Source of the DNA: DAORDI01 sp035345895
GTDB taxonomy: Bacteria; Spirochaetota; Leptospiria; Leptospirales; Leptospiraceae
Assembly (NCBI GenBank): GCA_035345895.1
Contig: DAORDI010000031.1
Span: 1 to 29,947, forward strand
Reading direction: 5' to 3'
DNA length: 29,947 nucleotides
Below, piece by piece: positions 1 to 7,927 of this stretch. Each line of letters begins with the position of its first letter. The first letter of the stretch is position 1. The translations under genes and the position numbers were made by a program. The notes under the pieces were generated by a model. It was not told the DNA's origin. It made no database searches and saw only the letters and a program-made list of their open reading frames with translations.

Positions 1-938
1 TCATCCAGGGCCTTCTTTCCTCTTCTGTCCTGAATCAGTTTCTGGTACTGAACGATATCGGTCTGATCTTTTTTGCCTTGATTTACGAGATCCTGCTCTG
101 CATTGTCAATCATAGACTCATACTTCCCTCTTCTTGTTCCGTCAGAAGGCTCTTCGAGTCTGTATTCAACAGTTTCTGTGTTCTGCAGGATTTCAAGAAT
201 CTGAGTGGAATTGGATACTCCAGGGAGCGCCACTTCAATGGAATCCTGGTCATTCTGTATTCTCACCTGAGGTTCAGTCAGGTTCTGATTTGTCAGCCTG
301 TTGTCGATGATCAGTTTTGCTTTTTCGAGTTCGAGCAGTTTTCTGTTTTTATTCAGTTCAAAGGACTGATTCAGATTATCGAGTCTGGTCCGTGCCTTTT
401 CTTTTTCATCCTTGGATTTTGCAGGATCAAGAATGGTCGCATTGAGATCAGCAATTTCCTTAGCGTAAAGATCCTTGAGTTTGGATACATAACTGTCAAA
501 ATCACCCTTCAGGACAACTCTCATCCCGCCCTGAAGGTCAAGACCCAGTTTGATAGTAAGAGATTTTCCGTTAAACCATCTCTCCACAATCGTAGGCAGA
601 AACTTATTCTGTGACTCCTGAAAGAGCTGAATATTTTCCTGAGAAATCTGATTGATCTTTGCAGTTGTAATGTATCTTCCAGTGACAATGAACTTCCCGC
701 CGGCAGGAATGCCTGCAGAAGGATCCGGTTCAATCCTGTACGCACCCTTGGCATTATAGTCCTGACTCCATTTTTCAGAGAACTTTTTCAGGTTTTTTTC
801 CTGCTCCTCTTTGGAAAGAGAAACAAAGTCAGGGTCAACTACAAGCTGGAGCTGCCTTTCTGCAAAATTGGGATATAAAATCACACCGGCTAACGCCAAA
901 ATGATAAGAGGTAAAACAATCCACTGGGAAGATTTCAA
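1..938 (-). CDS. secD: SecD, protein translocase subunit (5' part, truncated by window edge)
   Basis: SecD is an inner-membrane Sec accessory (RND-like) that uses proton motive force to help release exported proteins on the periplasmic side. The reading frame stays open from 938 to the window edge (about 312 codons). It begins with a single N-terminal membrane segment (IVLPLIILALAGVILY), and the family signature LGLDLQGGMRVVL lies near residue 140. A charged, helical stretch follows (about residues 165-225), and then the start of the P1 region. I chose the TTG at 936-938 because no ATG or GTG is in frame before the upstream stop, and AGGA lies about 8 nt upstream. It sits 20 bp after the small membrane protein and follows yajC, the usual yajC-secD context. 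The C-terminal five-TM domain lies outside the window. Confidence 0.9.
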   Translation of the reverse strand, partial: MKSSQWIVLPLIILALAGVILYPNFAERQLQLVVDPDFVSLSKEEQEKNLKKFSEKWSQDYNAKGAYRIEPDPSAGIPAGGKFIVTGRYITTAKINQISQENIQLFQESQNKFLPTIVERWFNGKSLTIKLGLDLQGGMRVVLKGDFDSYVSKLKDLYAKEIADLNATILDPAKSKDEKEKARTRLDNLNQSFELNKNRKLLELEKAKLIIDNRLTNQNLTEPQVRIQNDQDSIEVALPGVSNSTQILEILQNTETVEYRLEEPSDGTRRGKYESMIDNAEQDLVNQGKKDQTDIVQYQKLIQDRRGKKALD

Positions 939-958
939 AACTGTATCCTGTTCCTTTT

Positions 959-1465
959 TTATTTATCGTTAAATTTACTGAATATCCGCCCTGAAGACGA
1001 ACCTTGAGAAGAGCGGGAAACCCCGTTTCTCAATCTGTAAAGTGCAAAAATAACCACTATGCCGACAACCAAAAAAACCTTTTTGTATTCGGAGAAAAAC
1101 TGCACAAGAGTATTTTTCTCGACAGGAATTTCTATGTTCGGTTTCGGTTTGACTTCTTCGGGTTTCGGTTTGATTTCTGCAGTTGCCGTTTTTTCCGGAA
1201 TCGGCAGTTCTTCTTTCCCGGTCGGTTCATAAAGGAAATTCAGCTCAGGATGAACCCAGTTCGCATTGAGTTCCCGAATTTCTGCTGAAGACAGTCTTTT
1301 GGGATTTTCCTGATCCTTTTTTTTGTCCTTGCTGTTTTTCCTGTCCTTTGAACTGGAAGCTGTTTTCTTTTTATTAGCGTTCGCATTATTTTTTCTCCTG
1401 CGGTCGGAATCCTCGGCGAAGGTAGCAGAAAAAATCAGAATCAGTGCCAGAAGAAAGCGGAACAT
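959..1465 (-). CDS. Small exported/membrane protein between yajC and secD
   Basis: I do not recognise a named family for this 168-residue protein. It has a signal peptide (MFRFLLALILIFSATFA), then a very basic, Lys/Asn/Ser-rich segment (about residues 20-58) and a Pro/Lys/Glu linker (about 85-118). One transmembrane helix follows (VFLVVGIVVIFALY, about 131-144), with a short Ser/Arg-rich cytoplasmic tail. The ATG lies 2 nt after the yajC stop with a weak AAGAAG ribosome site, so translation is probably coupled to yajC. The position inside a yajC-secD cluster suggests a Sec-translocon or export-linked role, but that is inference from context only. The topology would put a short linker in the periplasm. 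Confidence 0.75.
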   Translation of the reverse strand: MFRFLLALILIFSATFAEDSDRRRKNNANANKKKTASSSKDRKNSKDKKKDQENPKRLSSAEIRELNANWVHPELNFLYEPTGKEELPIPEKTATAEIKPKPEEVKPKPNIEIPVEKNTLVQFFSEYKKVFLVVGIVVIFALYRLRNGVSRSSQGSSSGRIFSKFNDK

Positions 1466-1467
1466 TG

Positions 1468-1797
1468 TTATTTCTTCTTAGTGATTGTGCTCGTATTGAA
1501 CACTACATTAGTATCTTTGGAAATATTCAACACAACAGTTTCATTGTTGTCTCTGAATTCGACGACTTTACCGTGAATTCCGCTGGACGTGACCACTGTA
1601 TCACCTTTGGCAAGGCTTGTAATCATATCTTTTCTGGTTTTTTCTTCCTTTCTGTAAGGTCTGATTACCAGAAGCCACATCATAATAAAAATAATCGCAG
1701 GAAGAAGAAGAGTAGATAGAATTTTTTTAACTGGATCTTCCGGAGCACCTTCTGCGGCCTGTGCCAAAAAAATCATCATTTGGAATGCTAAAATCAT
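1468..1797 (-). CDS. yajC: YajC, Sec translocon accessory subunit
   Basis: YajC is a small single-pass membrane protein that associates with SecDF. The frame shows one strong transmembrane helix (LLLPAIIFIMMWLLVI) followed by the family signature RPYRKEEKTRKDMITSL. Next comes the soluble beta domain GDTVVTSSGIHGKVVEF, ending in KDTNVVFNTSTITKKK. The frame is open to an ATG at 1821, but that start has no ribosome site. The ATG at 1797 has AGG 8 nt upstream and is preferred here (109 residues); the true start could also be one of two ATGs 18-21 bp further in. It is the first gene of the minus-strand yajC-X-secD cluster, which is divergent from prfC. Confidence 0.9.
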   Translation of the reverse strand: MILAFQMMIFLAQAAEGAPEDPVKKILSTLLLPAIIFIMMWLLVIRPYRKEEKTRKDMITSLAKGDTVVTSSGIHGKVVEFRDNNETVVLNISKDTNVVFNTSTITKKK

Positions 1798-2107
1798 ACA
1801 ACAAACCTGAAATTCAGGCATCTTTTTTCAAGTAAAATAATATTCCACGAAAAATAGAGCTTTGGGGACAGGGAAACTCCTCTTTTTTCTTCCCGATCTA
1901 TCTTTCCCCTGCGTTTTCATAATATGTTCGTTCAGACTGCTCTTTCACCTTCTGCAGTATTGGAAATGCTAAAACTGCAGAGATCAGGCAGAGGGGAAAT
2001 CAGCTGCCGGTAAATCAGTCGGCAAAATTGCAGAGGAACAAATTGTTCCGTCCATCTGAAAAGAACTTACTATTGCACCTGTAGATAACAAAAAAATTCT
2101 GGTATCT
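1798..2107. promoter_or_regulatory. Divergent intergenic region yajC/prfC with a palindrome
   Basis: This 310 bp gap separates divergent yajC and prfC and must hold both promoters, though I could not pick a convincing -35/-10 pair for either. A perfect inverted repeat, GGAACAAATTGTTCC (7 bp arms, 1 nt spacer), lies at 2035-2049, about 60 bp before the prfC start. A weaker pair (TGCCG/CGGCA) lies just upstream. No small ORF with a ribosome site is evident. An operator role for the palindrome is speculative. Confidence 0.35.
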
Positions 2108-3748
2108 ATGAGTGATATTCTCAGAAAAGAAACGGACCGCAGAAGGACATTTGCCATTATTGCCCATCCGGATGCCGGAAAGACAACGCTGACTGAAAAG
2201 CTGCTTCTTTACGGAGGTGCAATTCAGCTGGCAGGTGCAGTCAAAGCCAGAAAAGACCGTAGGTCAGTCACATCCGACTGGATGGAAATGGAAAAGGAAA
2301 GAGGGATCTCCATCACTTCTGCTGCCCTTCAGTTTGAATACAAGGGCTTCGTTCTGAACCTTCTGGATACTCCCGGACACGAAGACTTTTCTGAGGATAC
2401 TTACAGGACGCTCATTGCTGCTGATACTGCAGTAATGGTTCTGGACGCGGCCAAAGGGGTGGAGCCTCAGACCAGAAAGCTTTTCAAGGTCTGCCGCGAA
2501 AGAGGAATTCCAATCATTACTTTCGTAAACAAACTGGACAGACCGACCAAGGATGTCTTTGCACTTTTGGATGAAATCGAGGACGTACTCGGAATTACAG
2601 CGGTTCCGCAGGTCTGGCCGATAGGAACTGGACCTGATTTTCGAGGAGTCTATGACAGAAAAGAAAAACAGGTGCATCTTTTTGAAAAGACTCCTGGCGG
2701 TGCATTTCAGGCCCCGGTTCAGACCGGCGGGATCAATGACAGCATCCTCGAATCCAAAATTGATATGGATATCCTTTCCAAATGCCGCGAAGAAATTGAC
2801 CTTCTGGAAACAGGAATCGAAGGTTTTGATAAGGAGAAATTTCTTTCCGGTCAGATCTCTCCTGTATTTTTTGGATCGGCAGTCAATAATTTCGGGATAC
2901 AGCTTTTTCTGGACAATTTTCTGGAACTTGCTCCTTCGCCATACCATGTCCCACTTAGTGACGGAAAATTTCTTGACCCCCTCTCATCCTCGTTCTCCTG
3001 TTTTGTCTTCAAGGTACAGGCAAATATGAACAGAGTGCACAGGGACAGGATTGCATTTGTCAGAATCTGTTCAGGCAAATTTGAAAGAGGTCTTTCTGTA
3101 AAACATGAAAGACTGGAAAAACCGGTGAAGCTTTCCTCTTCCTTCGCATTTTTCGGGCAGGACAGAAATACAATCGATGAAGCCTATCCGGGCGATATTA
3201 TAGGACTGATCAATCCGGGAACTTTCAGAATCGGAGACATCCTGTACAGCGGAGAAGCTCCTAAGCTGAAACCCCTTCCAGTGTTTCCGCCTGAGCTTTT
3301 TGCCACAATCAGCTGTACAGACAGTTTATCATTAAAATCTTTCAAAAAAGGGATAGAACAGCTTTCTGAAGAAGGAATCATTCATCTCTTCACTTCAAAG
3401 TACATCGGCGGCGGAAATCCTATCATCGGTGCTATGGGAGTCCTTCAGTTCGAAGTGTTTCAAAGAAGACTGAAAGATGAATACAATGCAGTTTCCAGAG
3501 TGACAAATCTTCCCTATGAAATCTGCAGGTGGATTTTAGAAAAAGACGTGAGCTCTCTTCCATCTTCTGCAAATGCATATACAATGCAGGACAAGGAAGG
3601 CAGAACTGCCATTATGTTTGAAGATGAATGGAGTCTGAATTATTTTGTGAAAAACAATCCTGACATCAGTCTGCTGGAACATCCTTTGGGGAATTCTGAT
3701 ACCGACAAGGATTCAGAAACGGGATATAAATATACCAGTTATAATTAA
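2108..3748 (+). CDS. prfC: Peptide chain release factor 3 (RF3)
   Basis: RF3 is a cytoplasmic translational GTPase that removes RF1/RF2 from the ribosome after peptide release. The 546-residue product has the G1 motif AHPDAGKT (residues 19-26), the switch I region with the ERGISITSAALQF motif, G3 DTPGHEDFSEDTYR and G4 NKLDRP. These are the RF3 rather than EF-G variants. Domain II (about 290-390) and an RF3-type C-terminal domain (GAMGVLQFEVFQRRLKDEY, then YEICRWI) follow. The length is slightly above the usual ~530 because of a polar tail rich in Ser, Asp and Lys. The start has no clear Shine-Dalgarno. It is monocistronic and divergent from yajC, and I saw no strong terminator after it. Confidence 0.95.
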   Translation: MSDILRKETDRRRTFAIIAHPDAGKTTLTEKLLLYGGAIQLAGAVKARKDRRSVTSDWMEMEKERGISITSAALQFEYKGFVLNLLDTPGHEDFSEDTYRTLIAADTAVMVLDAAKGVEPQTRKLFKVCRERGIPIITFVNKLDRPTKDVFALLDEIEDVLGITAVPQVWPIGTGPDFRGVYDRKEKQVHLFEKTPGGAFQAPVQTGGINDSILESKIDMDILSKCREEIDLLETGIEGFDKEKFLSGQISPVFFGSAVNNFGIQLFLDNFLELAPSPYHVPLSDGKFLDPLSSSFSCFVFKVQANMNRVHRDRIAFVRICSGKFERGLSVKHERLEKPVKLSSSFAFFGQDRNTIDEAYPGDIIGLINPGTFRIGDILYSGEAPKLKPLPVFPPELFATISCTDSLSLKSFKKGIEQLSEEGIIHLFTSKYIGGGNPIIGAMGVLQFEVFQRRLKDEYNAVSRVTNLPYEICRWILEKDVSSLPSSANAYTMQDKEGRTAIMFEDEWSLNYFVKNNPDISLLEHPLGNSDTDKDSETGYKYTSYN

Positions 3749-3907
3749 AAAGACCTGATTCGGACAATCCCGGCGCAGCAGACACTTCAGATATGGAAGA
3801 TGTCCGCACGGCCGGACAATCAGAATTACGCTCAGTATCAGACCGTATGAGACTTAAATCTTTGTTCTGAGGTCACAGTTCAGCACGTTTTGCCGGGCTT
3901 TCGTGCA

Positions 3908-4460
3908 TCATTGGCTTTGCAAGTATCCTTTAACCGTCTTAAGCAGATCAATTGAAGCCTCAATTTCTTCTTTTCTCACAGCTACACTTTCAATATTGAA
4001 TCCTATTGGAACATTCTTCTCCCGACAATAGGCAATCAGTTCTAAGGCAATTGACTTGCAAAGCTCTATGGATTTACCAAGAATATCCGTTGAATGATTC
4101 AAGTCATTTTCCATCCACCTGGGGATTTCGATACCAAGCCACTTCATAAATTCTAATGTCTTAACTGAACCGTATGGCGTTAATGTAAAGATAATCGGAG
4201 CTAAATCTCTTTTCAATTCCTTTGCAGAACAGTAATAATCAAAAATAAAATCCTTAATGGAAACGGTCTTGGGGAATCATTTCTTGAAGACTCATCCTGG
4301 ATATCATAAAGTATTAAACCGTCAAGTTCTATCCCTTTGAGCCGATCCATTTGTCTGAAAGCTATTTCTGATAATTTCTCTTCTGACAAGTTTGATTTTG
4401 GCGGTGTTAAGCCATAGAAATTAAATTAGAGTTTCTATTTAAAAATTTTTCTTTTACCAT
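3908..4460 (-). pseudogene. Decayed methylenetetrahydrofolate-reductase-like gene
   Basis: Three pieces of one protein lie in different frames. Piece 1 starts at ATG 4460 behind an intact GAGGT ribosome site (MVKEKFLNRNSNLI) and stops at 4407-4409. Shifting frame there restores YGLTPPKSNLSEEKLSEIA and IELDGLILYDIQDESSRND, ending PRPFP near 4258, an MTHFR-like N-terminus. A second shift joins this to KDFIFDYYCSAKEL and the C-terminal part PIIFTLTPYGSVKTLEFMKW, GIEIPRWMENDL, NVPIGFNIESVAVRKEEIEAS, open to 3908. The total coding length is about 184 codons, against roughly 290 expected, so about 100 codons of the barrel core appear deleted at the second junction. The family assignment is from memory of MetF-like sequences. 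An intact paralogue elsewhere is likely. Confidence 0.75.
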
Positions 4461-4527
4461 TTTTCAATTACCTCTGTTTTATTAAATGTGTGACGCCAAA
4501 CTGAGGAGAATCAGAACTTCTGCTTCT

Positions 4528-5790
4528 TTAAAATCTGTAATTCAGACCAAACTGAATCTCAGGAGTGAATGCTGTAATTCCTGCATTCTGAGACAAAGCA
4601 GGAACAAATCCCATATTCGTAAACATTCGCAGTCTGCCTTCTTCCAGAGCCGCATCAGGTTCAGGAACCTTCCAGAGAAGAGCGTCCAGAATATTCATGG
4701 CATAAACCAGTCCGATCAGAATTGCGGCTCCCTGAACTGCATTGGCTTTATCCTGACCGCGCTTGTATTTGCTTTCTGAATTGGAAAGCGCACTTAAGTT
4801 TCCCATAATCAGTCCGTTTGAAGATGCACTCCCGGATGCCATCCGCGAAAATGCAGTAAAATATACACCGTTCACAACTGCAGAATTATAATTATTTTTT
4901 GCCTGAATGAATTCCTGATAACTGTAATAATAATAAGCTGCTCCCAGAACAAGCATTCCGTCAAAAACGATTCCTTTCCAGGCCTGATTTTTCATAAACT
5001 GTCCCCGGCCGGGAATCAGGGCAGACATTCCTGCCTCCTTCCAGTAGGGGTATCTGCCCTTGACTGAAGGTTTTACAGGGTCTGTATTTTTGGCGGGAGT
5101 ATCCTTTCCAGCGATTTCCTTTCCCGGAGTGGTTTTGGCAGGAGGTTCCTGAGATTCTCTGATCACAGTTTCAGTCGAATCCCATCTGTTTTTCAATACA
5201 AGAAACTTCTCAATTTTCAGTATCTTCTTTTTCGGATTCTCCAGGATAAGATCAAACACCTCAGGTGGAAAATCCTCATAAGATATTTCAAACTCGATTG
5301 TATCTGAAGATACTTTCCTGAGATTTTCCAGTTTGATCTGTTTTTTTGAATTTTGCAGATAGACCTTAGTATATGTGTACAGATAATTCCCTTTTATAGA
5401 GATTTTTTTTCTTTTTGATGAAATAATCACCTCTATCTGCTTCTCGCTTGTAATCTCCGGAACAAGAGACTTCGTGACTGCAAATTTTACCCATTCGGAA
5501 AAATTTCCAAGTTTCCCGAACTTATTGTATACTCCGACCCTGTGTTCATATTTTCCGAAAGGAAGCTTGACCTTGAAGGAATTTTCAGGAGTTTTCTTAT
5601 CGAGAACTGTCTGGTTTTTTTCATCCCTGACCTGAACCTGATACGCTTTTGCACCCTTGACCTCTGCCCAAAGCAGAGTTCCGGATTCTTCTGCCATCGA
5701 CTCTTCTTCAACAGTTTCTGTTTTTTCCTGTGCAGTCAGTGAAACTGATGTTATGAGGAAAAAGAGAAAAACCTGAATGTTTTTTTTCAT
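4528..5790 (-). CDS. Exported protein with FnIII-like domain and C-terminal membrane domain (DUF5683-like)
   Basis: This 420-residue protein has a signal peptide (residues 1-20, ending SLTAQ). A fibronectin-III-like segment follows (about 38-110: LLWAEVKGAKAYQVQVRDE, FGKYEHRVGVYNKFGK), then a second beta-rich domain (about 115-200) and a Pro/Lys/Thr linker (about 218-258, repeating TPGK/TPAK-type motifs). The hydrophobic C-terminal domain opens with GMSALIPGRGQF and contains Tyr/Gly-rich helices and GLVYAMNILDALLW. This domain resembles the C-terminal half of the divergent gene at 11776-12657, so the two look like paralogues. Its ATG overlaps the fecR stop (ATGA), making it the last gene of the coupled four-gene operon. 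The molecular role is unknown; an envelope location is inferred. Confidence 0.8.
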   Translation of the reverse strand: MKKNIQVFLFFLITSVSLTAQEKTETVEEESMAEESGTLLWAEVKGAKAYQVQVRDEKNQTVLDKKTPENSFKVKLPFGKYEHRVGVYNKFGKLGNFSEWVKFAVTKSLVPEITSEKQIEVIISSKRKKISIKGNYLYTYTKVYLQNSKKQIKLENLRKVSSDTIEFEISYEDFPPEVFDLILENPKKKILKIEKFLVLKNRWDSTETVIRESQEPPAKTTPGKEIAGKDTPAKNTDPVKPSVKGRYPYWKEAGMSALIPGRGQFMKNQAWKGIVFDGMLVLGAAYYYYSYQEFIQAKNNYNSAVVNGVYFTAFSRMASGSASSNGLIMGNLSALSNSESKYKRGQDKANAVQGAAILIGLVYAMNILDALLWKVPEPDAALEEGRLRMFTNMGFVPALSQNAGITAFTPEIQFGLNYRF

Positions 5791-7922
5791 TGGTCTTCAT
5801 CCTCATAAATTTTCTTGGATGAAATAATCTTAGGAACAGTGGGCTTTTCACTGAGAATTATTTTAAACGGAACAGTGACTCTTGCAGATTCCTTCACTCC
5901 TGTCGAAGTTTCCCTGAAAGACTGAATGCTCCAGTAAAAATTTCCTTCATCCAGTTTAGTCAGATCACCGAATGAATAATTCATTTTTTTTACCTTTGCG
6001 CGGACTATGAGAGTTTCATTCCCAGGACCTCCCTGATAGAGTTCCAATACAGCGTAGGCCGCTTTCTTATCCATATCCCATCTGAAATCCAGCGAATCAA
6101 AATTGGCCATATCTACTGTTTCATTTTCCTTAGGATAAACCGCTGTCGGATCTTTATTGTCCATTACTTCAAATGAAAATGCATCACTCTTTCCAAGTTC
6201 GTTCCTGTCCTCAGAGACAAGGATTACACGCCAGTAATAAGTTCCTGTTTCCTTGGGAACGTAAGATGCAGAGTACTGACGGAAACTTTCCTGAAAAATT
6301 TTTGTTCTGAAATCACTGTCTCTGGAAATTTCCAAAATATAGTTGGGCGGAACTTCCATTTTTTTCCACGTGAAGCTGATATCGGAATTTACAGACTGAG
6401 CTGATTTATTTGACGGACTCAGAAGTTCCAGCTTTTCCGAGTCTCTGACCTGAAATGACGCTGACTGAGAATATGGAGAACTTCTTCCATCTTTCGTCCT
6501 TCCAAGCACACGCCAGTAATATTCACCTGCCTTCAGTTTAACTGAAGGCTTCACAAAATTTGACGTCGGATTCAGTTCTGCCACGACTGACGTGAAATTA
6601 GGAGCACTGCTGATCTGAACTGCATAATTCTTAAACTCAGGAGAATCCTTCCACTGGAAAAGATAACCGCCGGCATCAATTGCAGCCTTGCTGATTTTCT
6701 GTGAATCTACCGGCTGAAGAAGTATCGGCGGATCAGGAAGGGCCTTTGATTCAATTCGGAAGCTTCTTGTTTCAGAAAACTCTTCGGAAACTCCTTTGAG
6801 ATAGGATTCTGCCGCCACCCTGATATGATAAACTCCGTCTTCAAGTCTGTCCAGATTGACATAGTTCTGAACAGTGACTTCCTTTCTTACAGTCTGAACA
6901 AAGTCCCTGGTTCTGCTGACTTCCACACGGTATGTTCTTGCATTTTCGAGTTTTTTCCATGCAATATTAATTAAAGGAGAAACAGATGTATAACTGAAAA
7001 CCTGACCGCTGGAAGGAGTAAAAATAATCGGCTTCTCAATAGTGACTATGGAAAATTTTCTGGCCTGAGAAAATTCAGTCTGCCTGGTGTCGGGGTTTTT
7101 TCCTGTTATCCTCCAGTAATAGCTTCCTCCGCCAAGACTGACACTTGCTTCGGATGATTTTATATTCAATATCCTGACTGTTTTATTGAATCTTGCATCG
7201 TATGCTATCTCAAGTCGGGCATTCTTCAGATCACCCTGAGTGTTCCAATCGAATCCAACATCCGCAGTATCTGATCTGGAACTGAATATCTGGCCTTCCG
7301 CAGGAGATTTAAGATCGATGGATATTTTTGCTACAGTAATTTCTTTTTCTTTTATATTTGCAGATTCATTAGTTTTTATGACTTTTTCTTCTTTGCCGAC
7401 AATAACCTTCGCATCACCTTTTTTAATTTCCAGTGAAACCTCATCCTTGTCCTTTTTCTCAAGCGATACTTCAGAATTCTTTACTTCTACAGTTTTATCT
7501 CCTGTCTTGATCTTCAGTGTATTTTCTGAAGCGGCTCCGGATGTCTTGTCGAGGGACATAGACCCATAGGCAAAATTCAGATTGATGTCACTGTCGGAGA
7601 AATCCAGATAAATCATGCTGTTATCATTAATATTTATCTTTGTATCGTCTTTCAGGGTCAGAGTTGCCTCCGCAAAGTCTCCTGTCCGAATTGTATCCCG
7701 ATTATGAATCGTGATTCCCTGTTCAACAAGGTCCCAGGCCACATCCGAATCAAATTTTCTTTCTATAGATTTCTTTTTGAATGTCAGCGTTCCTATTACT
7801 GGATTGGCTCCCTGCCCCTTTGCGCCTCTGATGTTCAGGCAGAGCATATACGAAAACACAAAGACAAGCGCAAGCAGTACCGGGATGGTAAGATTCGATC
7901 TGTCCTGTAAAAATCCTTTCAT
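5787..7922 (-). CDS. FecR-domain protein with repeated fibronectin-like modules
   Basis: This is a periplasmic protein of about 711 residues anchored by one N-terminal transmembrane segment (LTIPVLLALVFVFSYMLCL). A FecR domain follows at about residues 45-190 (DLVEQGITIHNRDTIRTGDFAEATLTL, then INDNSMIYLDFS), with a charged Lys/Glu stretch near 150-195. The rest is a string of FnIII-like modules, each ending in a similar strand: GGSYYWRITGK, AGEYYWRVLGR, TGTYYWRVILV, EGNFYWSIQSF. FecR domains in general take part in envelope signalling or glycan binding. Here there is no neighbouring ECF sigma factor, and the upstream partner is instead a membrane nucleotide cyclase. The frame allows GTG at 7925, but the adjacent ATG at 7922 is preferred. 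It follows the cyclase stop by 5 bp and overlaps the next gene by 4 bp. Confidence 0.88.
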   Translation of the reverse strand: MKGFLQDRSNLTIPVLLALVFVFSYMLCLNIRGAKGQGANPVIGTLTFKKKSIERKFDSDVAWDLVEQGITIHNRDTIRTGDFAEATLTLKDDTKININDNSMIYLDFSDSDINLNFAYGSMSLDKTSGAASENTLKIKTGDKTVEVKNSEVSLEKKDKDEVSLEIKKGDAKVIVGKEEKVIKTNESANIKEKEITVAKISIDLKSPAEGQIFSSRSDTADVGFDWNTQGDLKNARLEIAYDARFNKTVRILNIKSSEASVSLGGGSYYWRITGKNPDTRQTEFSQARKFSIVTIEKPIIFTPSSGQVFSYTSVSPLINIAWKKLENARTYRVEVSRTRDFVQTVRKEVTVQNYVNLDRLEDGVYHIRVAAESYLKGVSEEFSETRSFRIESKALPDPPILLQPVDSQKISKAAIDAGGYLFQWKDSPEFKNYAVQISSAPNFTSVVAELNPTSNFVKPSVKLKAGEYYWRVLGRTKDGRSSPYSQSASFQVRDSEKLELLSPSNKSAQSVNSDISFTWKKMEVPPNYILEISRDSDFRTKIFQESFRQYSASYVPKETGTYYWRVILVSEDRNELGKSDAFSFEVMDNKDPTAVYPKENETVDMANFDSLDFRWDMDKKAAYAVLELYQGGPGNETLIVRAKVKKMNYSFGDLTKLDEGNFYWSIQSFRETSTGVKESARVTVPFKIILSEKPTVPKIISSKKIYEDEDQ

Positions 7923-7927
7923 CACTG

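Noticed and set aside
2264..2947. Minus-strand 227-codon ORF opposite prfC
   Set aside because: Shadow of the well-supported RF3 gene.
3761..3821. Two copies of CGGACAATC 52 bp apart
   Set aside because: Only 9 bp, no wider similarity and no link to a gene; could be chance.
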